A DNA stretch of 64,000 nt from Cricetomys ansorgei (GCA_026225945.1 JAMJFZ010001089.1:7772501-7836500), one strand, 5' to 3'. Shown: positions 47,269 to 58,712, counted from the first letter of the stretch. Notes: generated by a model not told the origin, from the sequence alone. Numbers and translations are program-made.

Positions 47269-49384
47269 TGAAAAGATGAGGTCTTTATCAGCAGGGCCAG
47301 TTAGTTATTAACTAACATCATATTTCACGATGAAAGTAACTTAAGAGTGGAAGTAATGTGAAGTAACGCAAGAGTGGAAAGTCCTGCTCTTAATTAAAGA
47401 AATAAGATTCTTGATCAAACATCACCTTTATATTGAAGGTGATTTTGGTTCTCTGGTTCTCTCCCCACACCTGTAAAATAAAGCTCTGGAACTAACCTGT
47501 TTGATGACGTTTTAATTTTGAATGCTCTCACTGCATAGAATTGGAGAGGATCTAAAAGTGATATAGACTTTACTGATTTAAGAGATTCTCATTAGTCTTC
47601 ACCAGTTTGTAGAGATAAGAAGGGTGACGATGGAGATAGTCCGGAGTCTGCTCTCCACCTGCACAGCCACCTGACATAGCGACCTTGACTCTTTCAGTTG
47701 GGTCTTAGGTGTCTGCTTCCTAGGAACTGACTTCTGGGACAATACAGGACTGTCATACCTAAATCTCATAATGACTAGTTTGCTGTTTTAGACTGTTAAC
47801 GACTTCTCAACAAGGCATTAGCCCTTGTCTTAATCTTGCATGGGTGTGTCAATCTCTGACATTCAAAAACAACCAAAAAAAATTGGCAAGTTGCAACATG
47901 TATGAACACTGCATCAAGGGCAAGGGAGAGCCTTTAAATACTGGACCACTAGAGAGACCCAGTAGCCTCAGCCCTTCTCCTGTCTAAAGTCCAAAGGAGA
48001 AGGTCCTTGTTCTCATTGTGGGTGCACTTGATTTTCTCCTTATTTAAAATCATTAAGAAGCTATTGGGCATTAAACAAAACAAAACAACAAATAGTTCAA
48101 TCCCTATACATAAAATAGGGAAGGATTTGGAGTGTTACCACAATAGTTAGAATTGTTTTCCCTCAAGCCCTAAGCACTGTCAGGTTGAATATGAAATCTC
48201 AACATTGATGGATATTTAGACTCAAGAGTGGAAGAAGCATGTGGAGTAGCTACAACAGAGTCTCCAGGGGAGGGGACCATTTCTATGATAGAGCTAGAAA
48301 AGGAAAGGTTTTGACTCCCTAAAGGTCAAATTTAAAACATCAGTAACCAGACTAGTCATTTGCCAACCCTTTTGCTAATTCTCTCAGCCTGTAGCACAAC
48401 CTCTGCTGTGTAGTCTGTAACTAGCATGTGATGACTCTTTTCTAGATATTTCAAAAATCAACCCCACCTTCCTATTTGCAGTATCAGAACCCAAGTTAAA
48501 ATTTTGTCTGCTTCTAGTCTTGGCAACCCTTAACCAACTTTTTCTCAATTAGCAGGTTGTCTAAGTAGAATTCAAATGTGTGAATATCACTGCTTTTCTT
48601 AAACTCTTCTACAGCTCTAGATTTTAAAACATTATACACGAGGAACATATATATGGCACCCATTACCTGACTCCTTAAATGTGGACACTCTGCCCAGTGC
48701 CTTTCCATTGTCCATTTTCAGCCTTCCATGCTGGCTTTAGAATGTTACCAGAACTGACCCATATGTGTTCATTTACATGGTATTTTCACATGTCTCCTCT
48801 CAGAAAAAGCATCTTCCATGTTGGACAATTTATATCCTCTTGTAACTCAAAATGAAATTTCGTTGGCTTTCTGAAACAAATGCTAATGAAGTTCATGTTC
48901 ATTCACTAGATTTAGTCATTAAACTCAGTATTTTGAACCTTGGACTTTTCAATGAAGACAGAACCCTAATTTTCTTGTGTAAGGAAGCTAACAATAACCT
49001 ATATAAGCCAAAAAAACCTGTTTGTATTTCTGTGATTTTCACGCCAGATCAGGCAGGGGTTTACTAAGATAACTGATATATAGGGCCAAAAAATAGAGGA
49101 AGGGTGTAGCAGTGTTTGACAATCTTGCTCAGTGCAAGGTATTTCCCTGCCTAGACATACACACAGCCAATCCTGGCATGGGGCATTGGAGGCAATGGAT
49201 GGAAGATGAACTACTGTCCATGGTCCTGATATACAAACATACCCCATGACATGTCAGACTGTGATCACGTGCCTTGTGCCTTCCTTCCCATTTTAATTGT
49301 CCCTCATCAGCCAACGATTCTCCCAACACTACCACTTCTGGTTTCTGTGAGTAAATGTTTTAGGTGACTTTTGTACTGGATCAT
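47269..49384. other. Unassigned non-coding stretch
   Basis: A short two-copy direct repeat (aagtaac..aagagtggaa) at 47333-47382. Otherwise nothing recognised in 2.1 kb. Confidence 0.42.
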
Positions 49385-49660
49385 TTCTCCCTAACAGATA
49401 TGTTGAAGTCTTAAACTCTAGAACCCATGACCATGACTTGTTAGGGAAGAGTGTTTGGAGATATAATTAAAAGGTTACATTGGATTAAAATAGTCCCTAA
49501 CACAATGACCAACATTATTATATGAAAAAAGGAGTTTTTTTTCACATACAGAAAAGAAAGGCCATGTAAGTCAGAAGTTGAGGTTGGAACGATTCGTCTA
49601 AAAGTCAGGGAGAGTCAAGGATTAGCTAGACCAGCACTAGATCTAGCTGACAACCACTAG
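49385..49660 (+). mobile_element. MLT1-type MaLR LTR fragment, sense
   Basis: tatgttgaagtcttaaactc, ttggagatataattaaaagg, cattggattaaaatagtccc, aaaggccatgtaagtcag follow the MLT1 LTR order. Ancient and diverged. Confidence 0.6.
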
Positions 49661-49865
49661 AAACAACAGACTAGGAAGGTTGTCACCCAGAAATGTCATC
49701 GAAAGAATTTTGACCTTGTGTGAGATAGACTTCTTTTGCTTTTGGGACAAGCAATACATAACATTTTGTTATGGTAGTCCTAGCAGACTAGGCCGAGAAT
49801 ACTATAGACCTATATTAGGGGAAAGGGGCTCAGGGTTCTGGATGTTTTTTCCTGTGTGTGTTTTG

Positions 49866-49991
49866 TATTGTATTGTTTGTTTGGTTTTTTTTTTTTTTTT
49901 TTTTGGTTTAGTTTGGTTTTATGCAAATTTTCTGTAGCCAGGCTGGCCTTGAACTTGTGATCTTCCTGCCTCCGCCTCCCAAGTGCTAGGA
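49866..49991 (-). mobile_element. B1 SINE, antisense, truncated
   Basis: Long T-rich tail, then tgtagccaggctggccttga, acttgtgatcttcctgcctc, cgcctcccaagtgctagga. The part corresponding to the B1 5' end is missing. Confidence 0.82.
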
Positions 49992-50077
49992 TATTTTATT
50001 TTGGTGGTACTTTGGAGCCCCAAATCTTAGCTATTCTTCTTCATATAAGAGCTAAATTTTGATAAAAAGAAGCCATG

Positions 50078-50222
50078 AAAATAGATGGGGAACTTGTTGA
50101 GAAGAAGGGTTTCAGCAGGAGGGGAAGGGGATGAAAGAGGGAAATGGGGAGATCTGTGGGAAAATGACTAAATTCATTATGTTAATGGATGAAACTGTCA
50201 AACAGTAAAATTACGCTAAAAA
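50078..50222 (+). mobile_element. L1 3'-terminal fragment, sense
   Basis: A G-rich stretch gcaggaggggaaggggatga, aagagggaaatggggag, then catt..gttaatggatgaaactgtc and an A-rich end resemble the last ~150 bp of older rodent L1s. Confidence 0.5.
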
Positions 50223-51240
50223 GAGCTAGGGTTAGGTGCATGCATCATTACTTATAAAGGATAATATTGTTCATACTCTAACTATGGTAATGACTGAATG
50301 TGAAGGACCTACCTCACACTTCATGTCTGATTTGTCGATATTTCTGTCTATCTACTTTAACTCGGGCAGAAGAACACACATCTTCCACTTAAAGCAACGA
50401 GCGGCTCAGTGTTATCTGAGTTATACTGGTGATTCACAGGCGATTTGCAGTGATGCCATTTGCTTCTTGATTGTATCTTTCTTGTTATACACTTCTGTGA
50501 AGAGTCAGCCATGACTAATTACTTCTTTCTGATAAAAGACACAGTGAGGAAAAACAAGAATAGAAATTATCTCTGAAGATGTCTGTTGTCCCAAGGCCTT
50601 TTTGCACTGGAGGAGAGACTGATGAAGCAGCATAGAAGAAAAGGCACTGCAGGGTCATGCCACACTTTGCAAATTGTCCAGGTCCCTTGAGACTGGGAGC
50701 CTTGTGACCTCACTAGTAACTGGCTATTTTCTCCCCCTTGAGCACACAGTCAGCAGCCAAGAAGGTTATCTTCATTTTTCATGCACTGTGTGTTCCGTTT
50801 TGTTATTGAAGAGTAAACACAGATTCCTGCCTTTATTGCCTTCTTGTGTAGGAGTGTATGTGACCAAGAAGCATGTACCCCGTGCTCTGATTACTGATGC
50901 TATCGAGACATCCTATAGAGGATGCTCTTACGAGTTTCCTGTTTGTTCAGAACAGTGTGTTTGGGTCTCCAGACAACATTCTTGGGGAGGCATTGCTGAC
51001 GGGCTGCACGTTAACTCAGAAAGGGTCACGACTGACGGCTTAGCATCTGATTCTTAAATTGTCTTGATAGTTTAAGAGTGTGATTCTTCCCTTCTCCCAC
51101 CCCATTGTAATTGTCCTATAGATTTTAAAGCACATGTCTCTCCCAAAGTAAGCACAGGTAATATCTCTGTGGAATGATTTCCCAAGATGGATTTTCTGGG
51201 CTGAATTATTTTGAGACAAGTACCTAGGTTTGTGGTATAG
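50223..51240. other. Unassigned non-coding stretch
   Basis: Includes the 127-codon frame 50674-51057, one of the longer open frames outside repeats. It has a serine/valine/leucine-rich composition, no domain, and no recognisable homology. Confidence 0.42.
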
Positions 51241-51287
51241 ACAGGTAGATTTTAGTGGAGTTGCTGTCAGGTTGATCAATGGTATAC

Positions 51288-51337
<50 letters not shown>

Positions 51338-51373
51338 TCAACCTGACAGCAACTCCACTAAAATACCTGTATA
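51241..51373. repeat. Inverted repeat with 30-bp perfect arms flanking a TA/TG microsatellite
   Basis: The left arm ends at 51278 (…gtcaggttgatca) and the right arm starts at 51336 (tgatcaacctgac…). The inner 30 bp (51249-51278 versus 51336-51365) are exact reverse complements. The outer parts acaggta / tacctgt also pair after a two-base offset. The 57-bp spacer is tatacatatatat followed by an uninterrupted TG array. A long hairpin is possible. Confidence 0.95.
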
Positions 51374-51423
51374 CACACATATATAAATATATATAGATAT
51401 ATATATAGAGAGAAGGGGGGGAG
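51374..51423. repeat. TA/CA/GA low-complexity tract
   Basis: acacacatatataaatatat, gatatatatatagagag, then a G7 run and GTGTGT. It continues the alternating sequence outside the right arm of the inverted repeat. Confidence 0.85.
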
Positions 51424-51429
51424 TGTGTG

Positions 51430-51545
51430 TGTGATGGTTTATTCCTGGACTCCCAGTATTTATAATGCTGAAGCAGCAGGATTGGAGTGAGTTGTAGGCC
51501 ATCCTGAGCTACAGGGTAAGAGCTGTCTTGAAAGCAAACGATAAT
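51430..51545 (+). mobile_element. Proto-B1-like SINE, sense
   Basis: gatggtttattcctggactc, ccagtatttataatgctgaa, gcagcaggattggagtgag, gccatcctgagctacagggt and aagagctgtcttgaaa follow a 7SL-type monomer. Confidence 0.65.
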
Positions 51546-54394
51546 CAAATAAAGAAACTTGCTTATTTAATTTCTATCTTTTGCAAATAAATAGTAATAT
51601 GGCTTTGTAACCAAAAACTATTTTTCAGTTTGTTTTTAACCAGAGTTAATCAACAGAGACAGTATTCAAAGGCAATTAATTGGCTTTCACGTGTAGGATA
51701 TTAATCTAGAAGAATATGAGGCTTTCCTGATTGCCTTCAAGGAAAATGTGCCTTGAAAATTGATTTTCATTTTACCTAGTGGTGGTAGAGATGATGAACT
51801 TCATGTGGGATGAATACTTACAAAACTTGGATACGATTTGGAAATGGAATTCCAGAAAGGCACACAACAAAGTCAGGCTTATTGATGCTCAGTTACTTTG
51901 ACTCAAACAACTTAACTTTTAGGCTCCATTCAAAGAAGCATAAGGGTCATACTCTTTCTCTCCAGTTCTGTTTCCATCAGCTCATCGGTGGGCTTATCAT
52001 AGTAGTGCCTGGTTTTCTGAAGTGTAGACTTCCATGCTTTGACTTAATGATTTTTTTAGTCACTTTATGATAGTTCAAAAAGCTATGTGGTTCAATAGAA
52101 ACCACACTTGGCTTTCCCCAGAGGTAATACTATCCTGTATAATCATCTCTTATGATGCTTTCTGTAGTAGTGGCTACTCCCATTCATCCCAGTGATAAAC
52201 GTAGGAGATAAAAAGCACTCCACTGTGTTTCTAGGCTCTCCAGTTCGGGAAGGTGGGAACATGCAATGCATTTGTGGCTTACAGTGTTTTTACCATACGA
52301 TGGGCTTCTCAGGATATGATCCCCTCACCATGGAAGCACCTCATACTTAGAACTCTGGGTATCATTCTTTAAGAACAGGTAGGGTATTTGAAGTGTGTCA
52401 AGCAAAGCAGGACTTAGCCACCTGCCAAGCTGTGTCTACATTGAGGAGATTAAAAGGCAGGTATTAAAACTACCTTGCACATGGAAAGAACAGTTGTATC
52501 AAGGGATCAGAATTAGTATCTAGAAGGTTCTGGAAGGTACACTAGCTTTGTACCTCTATAAAAAAGAGCTTAATGTATTCAAGACAATCCAGCAACAGGA
52601 TGGGGATATTTTCCTTCAAATTCTCAGTCTACAGAAACTGCATGGCCACCAGCTGCACTGTTCAACCTTCCAGACACCTTTCCACACAGGCTTCACATGC
52701 GTTGTCTCCTAGAGAACTGAGTCACATGTGAGTGCCAAGCATTCAGTCTAAGATAGGCTTCTTAAATGATGTATTTCTCTGATGTACTTCACTGGCTTAT
52801 CATTTAACCTTTCTGAAAGAACTCATTCCTTTATGCCTACTTTGCGGTTGTTTATTTTACCCTATTGTTCCTGTAGATATAATTCTTTTCTAATGCAAAA
52901 TCAGCTATTTTTACCCAAGCAAATAACTGCAGACTAAGTGTTCGTTTCCCTAACCTTGAGAATGATGGATTACTTCAATTGCTCCAAGCCAAATATTTAT
53001 TTTTCTTAATAGGGAATTATTGTCTCTACAGAAAAATAAAACCCAAATGTAAGAACGCATGATTGTCTATTTTCAGAGACAAAATGAAAATACTTTTTCT
53101 TATATCTCTTTTAAAGAAATATATGAGAAGAATCATCTATAAAGTTCAAGAAGTCTCAGCGGATCACAGAGTCTATGTCATGGCCCTGGGAAGGCACACG
53201 AGGGCAATTTATATGCACTCATGTTACATATATGAACTTCATTAATATGAAAAATAAATGTTGCTTTCTCCATGAGGATAAAGCGTCTTTCTCTGGTGGG
53301 ATTCATAAATCATCCTGGTACATAATGAGGACGATTGTAAGTGCCAGGATTTATGTATAAAAATTAATGTGTATATATCAACCATTATTGGCCATTCATA
53401 TCATTGTTGAAAGCAACAGACATTAATAATAAATCAATGTGGCATGTATAGGGGTAACAGCAATAGGGATTTTTTTTAAAAAAAGAATTCTTTATGAGCT
53501 TATTAACAGTCAATAAAAAGGGAGATTCTAAAACAAGGCTAAAATTAGAAATTGTTCAAAACAAGGCAATAGATTCTTAAATTTATTTCTGGATCACAAA
53601 CTTAATTTCCAGATAGAATAAATATTTTTATAGTCTTGAGGGATTTATCCAGAAATCAAGACAGCTCCATTAATATGTTTTATTCTAAATACTATAAGAA
53701 GATGAAGAAGATGTAATTAGATGGATATTTTTCTCTAACAGAGAAATTCATAACATTTTCCCCCTTGTGGAGAAACTGATTGAAAAATAATTCAAGACAT
53801 CTTCTTGATCTTTTCCAAACCAACTTGAGATTCATGATTATGTGAGCTACATTCCTCCAGGGTTGGAAAAGGAGGGTTATTCATAGGTATGAACAGATAA
53901 ATTGACTTTATATTGTTATATTTCCTTATTGTGAAGCTCTGCCAGTTAGGACCATAGAAAGAAAATTCTTACAAATGGGAAGAAAAAAAATCCTTGAGAG
54001 AGTTATACAAAATCAGTGGAGACACAGGCTGATATTTATTATTTGTCAGTTTGGCATTTTAGCTTCTAAGAAATGTTATTTCTTGTGTTCAGTTTTAATT
54101 GTGCTTAATTAAAAATGTACTGTGTAGTATGTGTATACTGACCATTTCATACAATTTCAATGTATTCAAGGTAGACAGCTTAACTGTATTCTTTGTGGTT
54201 GGAAACAAATACTGGAATACTTCACCCATGTAATTTTATCCTGAAAACGTTATTTTAATCAAACAATAAAAAAAAGAATTTGTTCTTGGTTTAGTAGGTA
54301 CCAAAGGGAACTATTAGGGCCTCATTTTAAGGCTTGTGAGTAAATATAGATTCTTAATTTTTATTTTATGTTTTTACCAAATTTGAAAGTAATG
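51546..54394. other. Long unassigned AT-rich stretch
   Basis: 2.85 kb with no confident repeat and no frame above 86 codons. Many small poly-A/poly-T words. Nothing supports a gene. Confidence 0.42.
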
Positions 54395-54500
54395 TTGAGG
54401 TTGGCAATGCTAATAATTTCCTCAAGTGTACAAGGGTGTTAGTGGTACAACTGGGAGTCGAACTCCAAAGACAGTGTCTAAAATCATTCCCTACTTTTCT
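54395..54500 (-). mobile_element. MIR SINE fragment, antisense
   Basis: aatttcctcaagtgtacaag, tgttagtggtacaactggga, gtcgaactccaaagacag follow the antisense MIR tRNA-proximal half. Confidence 0.6.
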
Positions 54501-54793
54501 GATGCTCTTCCCTGGAAACTCATCCAAGAGTGTGGCAGACCTTTCTTCCTCCATGTCAAGTTCATCAGGGCTGTGAACTACGTCTTACTTCGCCATCCCC
54601 TTTGCCTGGCTACCTCCTCTTTTTCCATGGAGCAGAAGTACTTCTTGAATGTTGGCAAGCCTTAGCTTTTATTTTTAGATCAGACATGTCACCCAAGCTC
54701 TGTATATTGTGCATCAAATGTCCTAGGGTCACCTCACACTAACAATTTCATTTCCTTGATTTCTGCACAAACTGTCGCAGCATCATCTCCAGG
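54501..54793. other. Unassigned non-coding stretch
   Basis: Nothing recognised up to the T14 run at 54794-54807. Confidence 0.4.
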
Positions 54794-55112
54794 TTTTTTT
54801 TTTTTTTCATCCTAACCTATGGCACCTCCAACTGTGTAAGTTCTCATGATGCGGGCCAGGGTCACTATAGATTGTCTTCATTTCCACATGCAAACCATGA
54901 CTATGCTTCATGGAGATGTTCCTTAAATGTTCTTTGAATCTATCCACTCCATCTCCGTCTCCAGTAACAGTGATGAAGAACGAAGCTACAGAACGGAAGG
55001 AGGCTGACGGAAGTACCTCGTTGTCAGTGACTGTCTTGGACTTCCTTCCTGTCTTCTTGGACCATATATCCATCTAGTTGTTCAAGTCTAGCAAGCTCCT
55101 GACTTTCTTGCT
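54794..55112 (-). other. Possible processed retrocopy with A14 tail, minus strand (unidentified)
   Basis: On the minus strand the segment ends in a run of 14 A (54807-54794). Upstream it has two overlapping open frames: an 88-codon frame starting MDIWSKKTGRK, and another reading ESQELARLEQLDGY and on to a stop. The second has the charged, leucine-spaced look of a real coiled-coil protein. I see no AATAAA near the tail and recognise no parent gene. It could equally be a chance frame beside a T-run. Confidence 0.25.
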
Positions 55113-56139
55113 TAAAACAAAAAAAAAGAGAACTGTTCAGTCTTGCGAGAGCAAGAATGCTTTAGGGCTCTGTCTTTTCACTGTAACACTCACTTTCTCA
55201 CTGGTAACATTTTCTGACTTCTCTAAAAGCCCCTTAACATCCTAGCTGGAACTTTCTTAGTTCTGCTATTCCAACAGGCCTTCTCTTTGTCTAGTCAGCC
55301 TCAAATCAGGGTTTCCTGGGGACTTTTTTTTCTTATTATTGCTTGAATATGAATGTATTTTATATGACTATGCACGTGAGCACATTTTGTTTCAGCTATC
55401 TTTAATTATAAAAGTATTTTGATGTGATAATTGAATTCCTATGAGTGTGTCAGAGGAGGGACACCCTGGAATCAGGGTTTGGGAAAGCCTGCAGGAGCAC
55501 ATTCTATTCTCTAATCCTTCTGTTGGCACCTCATCTTTCCAGGCAACAACGTACGTGACAAATGTTCTTACACACGCCTGATCGCTGCCATTGCGTGCAG
55601 ACAAGAGAGCCAAAACCCTACTGCTGATCTGAGACTTGACAGGAAGAGACACTTCCTTCTCATCAACCACGGTCCTCACTCCACAGTAGCTGGGCTGGCC
55701 AGTTTCGCCAGCTGCCTTTTAATAGCCGTGGAGCTTTAGAAAAAGTGGACCTTCAAAAATATATTATAGTTCCGTTGGGAGGATGGCTTGGTTTTACAGG
55801 TTCCAAAAATAAACACCAAAAAGACAGCTGTAAGGACGAAAGTCAAGGGTTAGTTTAGATTTGCAGTCATGTTCAAGTATGCTCCCGTGGCCCCAGGAGC
55901 TTACACAAACCACAAAGTGAAAAAAAAATGGACATTTGTAGGTTGGCTGCAGGTAAGGACATCCCAACAAAGCTCTCATTAACCCAGCTTCTCATTACTG
56001 GGTGGTTAACTACTACCCTACATTATTGTATAAAAAAAGGTGTGGTATTTGCGAATCAACATCCTAGAACTTAAAGGATGTGTTATAGACATGTTCATAC
56101 TCAGGCCAAGAAAGGCGAATGGAACAGGTGGGTTTAGGA
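55113..56139. other. Unassigned non-coding stretch
   Basis: Nothing recognised. A 95-codon minus frame at 55392-55679 without domain. Confidence 0.4.
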
Positions 56140-56225
56140 TTCAAGATCTTGCTTTGCAGCTTGCTAGTTGTGAACTTGAGCAGATCCTCTTACCCTTTTC
56201 TTCATCGGAGGGTCTGTTTTACATT
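56140..56225 (+). mobile_element. MIR SINE fragment, sense
   Basis: gcttgctagttgtgaacttg, agcagatcctcttacccttt, cttcatcggagggtctg resemble the MIR core. Confidence 0.5.
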
Positions 56226-56609
56226 CAGTAAATATTTACTGAACATCTACTCCACACTGTAAAACATGAGAGTGGAATTTGGATTCTGTGCTGGATACAA
56301 TGCAAAGTGTGCTCCTGTTCTCAGAAACTGAGTTTGGCGGGGTGTGGGATATGAGTCAAGTAACTAAGAAAACAGAAAATGTAATGCAGTGAGTGTACAA
56401 CCATGAGTCCGCAGAATAGCACGCCAAAGGAAGTTGTTACTAGGTTAAACCGCTGACAATATCTGCGAGAGACCGAATGACGCCCTAACACGGCACACCT
56501 CTTCACCCAGAGTACTCTCTCTTGTAACTAAGACATTGCAGATGTGAGTGTAAGTTCTCAAGACAGAAAAAACATCATTCGTAGGGGTCCCGCATGGAGT
56601 AAGGCACTT

Positions 56610-56973
56610 CCGTAAGAGAAAGAGTAGGAGACTGCAGACAGACGAGGAGGGGAAGACATGGCCATGGAGGCAGAAATGGAACTGATGCAGCCGAAGACAA
56701 GGTGGGCTGCAGCCGCCAAATACCGACGAAGCAAGAAACTTACTGTCACAGTGGTTCAGGGAATGGATTTTTGCCACTTTAATCCAATCATCTGCACAAA
56801 ATCTTTGCCATAAGATAATAATGGTTCTGGATTAGGACATGGAATCGTTCCTCAAATTTCAGCCCCCCCACACACAAAAGAGTCCTGAAAAACATGGTTT
56901 GGTCAGTTTCTTTTGTTTAAAGCCACCAAATTTGGACTGATTTGTTACAGCAACGCTTGGAAATGAATACAGT
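56610..56973 (+). mobile_element. MaLR/MLT1-type LTR fragment, sense
   Basis: gaagacatggccatggaggc, agaaatggaactgatgcagc, and the 3' end tcttttgtttaaagccacca and ttgttacagcaacgcttgga follow the right half of an MLT1-type LTR. Confidence 0.6.
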
Positions 56974-57123
56974 GTCCACACCATAGTAATGGCTAAAGAA
57001 TATTTAAATTTGAATATGGTGTGAACGCCATTTTGGAGACCGAGAAAGTGAAACTGGCATGACTCTAGGATTGTTCTCTGAGATTTCTTACAGTTTGTTT
57101 CCCATGATTGTGCCAGGGCATTG

Positions 57124-57165
57124 GTGGATAGATGATAGATAGATAGATGGTAAATAGATAGATGG

Positions 57166-57205
<40 letters not shown>

Positions 57206-57348
57206 CAGATAGACAGATAGATAGTAGATAGGTAGATAGATAGAGGACAGATAGATAGATAGGTAATAGATAGATGATAGAAAGATAGATGATTCATAGA
57301 TAGATAGATAGATGATAGATAGAGAATAGATAGATGATAGATTGATGT

Positions 57349-57389
<41 letters not shown>

Positions 57390-57413
57390 GATAGATAGAG
57401 AATAGATGATAGG
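57124..57413. repeat. GATA microsatellite, ~290 bp
   Basis: Long (TAGA/GATA)n with interruptions (GATGATAG, GACAG, GAGAATAG) in several blocks. The purest runs are at about 57170-57204 and 57355-57390. Ends about 25 bp before the MLT1-type LTR. Confidence 0.97.
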
Positions 57414-57437
57414 AAGTATAGTTGGAGTGAGTGAATT

Positions 57438-57490
57438 ATATTCTGAATGGTTGTCCCTATTCATACATCAAAGTCCTAGTGCCCAAAGTG
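57438..57490 (+). mobile_element. MLT1-type LTR, left part
   Basis: attctgaatggttgtcccta, ttcatacatcaaagtcctag and tgcccaaagtg match the start of an MLT1/MaLR LTR. The rest of the LTR resumes at 58439. Confidence 0.7.
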
Positions 57491-58438
57491 CACTGTGACT
57501 GCAGAGCAGACCGTTGCACTGGCACAATGCAGCACTGTGATGGTCAAGTTGGAGAGTATAGCACTGTAATGTCACAGTGCAAACACTGTGTTGCCACAAT
57601 GAATCCAAGTGTTGTCACAGCGCAACACTGACATGGCACCACAGAACATTTTGAATCTATAATAGACCACTGTGAAGTCACAGGGAAACATTATGAAGCC
57701 ACACTGGGGCATTGTGATGACATAGCAGAGCACTGTGATGACAAAGTGGACCAGTCTGATGACACACTGGAGCACGATGAAGTCACAGTGGAGCATTTTG
57801 ATGACACAGAGGAGCACTGTGAGGTCACACTGGAGCATCATGAAGTCACACTGGAGCATGTGAACACACACTGAAGGCTTGCGCAGTCACAGAGGAACAT
57901 TATGATGACACAGAGGGGCATTGTGATGATTAAGCTCAATGCTGTGATGTCAAAATACAGAATTATAATGATGCAATGGAGCACTGCGATGACAGAGAAG
58001 AGCATTGTGTCGTCACAATGTAGCATGGTGATGGAGTGAACCACTGTGATGTGTCAAGGGTTCATTGTGATAGCACAATTGACCATTGTGGTGTCGTAAT
58101 GAAACATTAAGGTGGCACAATGGATCCTTGTAATGTTACAATGGAACATTATGACATCACACTAAAAATAATGTGGAGACACGTTGGAGCTTTGAGATGT
58201 CACAAAGCATCATTGTGATTCCAAACGGAGAAGAATTGAGATTCTACAATGCAGCAATGGGATGGCACATTGGACATCTGATTGTCACAAAGTGGCATTA
58301 TGATGGCACGTCATAATGGTCAACATGACATCACAACAAAGCATTGTTCTGGCACAGTGGGTCACGGTGACGTCACAGTGCAACAACTGCAATCCCAGCT
58401 CACACAGTGGGTCGCTGTTACTGTTCTCCACAGCATTG
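57491..58438. repeat. Degenerate ~21-bp minisatellite inside an MLT1-type LTR
   Basis: Units such as gagcactgtgatgacaaagtg, each 21 bp and varying (cattgtgatg, cactgtgaggtcacactg, catcatgaagtcacactg), run for about 0.95 kb, roughly 45 units. Regularity is best at 57690-57860 and decays outward. The consensus core CACTGTGATGTCACAGTG is itself a near-perfect palindrome. Because 21 is a multiple of three, it creates heptad-patterned minus-strand frames (57572-57871, 57838-58044) that I do not regard as genes. An exact TGACGTCA lies at 58368-58375. Confidence 0.9.
58368..58375. promoter_or_regulatory. Consensus cAMP-response-element word
   Basis: TGACGTCA, the palindromic CREB/ATF site, within a minisatellite whose other units carry near-matches (TGATGTCA, TGAAGTCA, TGATGACA). 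Presence of the word is certain. Function is unknown. Confidence 0.4.
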
Positions 58439-58712
58439 ATATCAGAAGGTGTGTGTTTGAGGGTAATTAGATTAGGTGATAGTGCCTCATTGATTCCATT
58501 CGTGCCCATTTATAAGGCACCACAGAGAGCTCATTTACCTCTTCCACCAACTGACAGGATAACAAGAAGATCCTGTCTATGAGGGAGATGTTAAATCCAG
58601 GCACCTCCTCTGCTGGCACCTGGATTTCAGGCATTCCAACTTCCAGAAGTTCAAGAAATAATTCCTGTTGTTTAAAAATTATCTACATCATGGTATTTTG
58701 TCTTAATGATCT
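58439..58712 (+). mobile_element. MLT1-type LTR, right part
   Basis: atatcagaaggtgtgtgttt, gagggtaattagattaggtg, gtgcccatttataaggcacc, acagagagctcatttacctc, tgctggcacctggatttcag, attcctgttgtttaaaaatt. These are the middle and end of a MaLR LTR in order, completing the part at 57438-57490. Confidence 0.8.

Noticed and set aside
50674..51057. 127-codon plus-strand frame
   Set aside because: No domain, no signal peptide or coherent hydrophobic pattern, and no neighbouring exon evidence.
57572..58044. Minus-strand frames of 99 and 68 codons with a cysteine-rich seven-residue periodicity
   Set aside because: The period is a direct result of the 21-bp minisatellite read in one frame. No start context, domain or flanking exon supports a protein.
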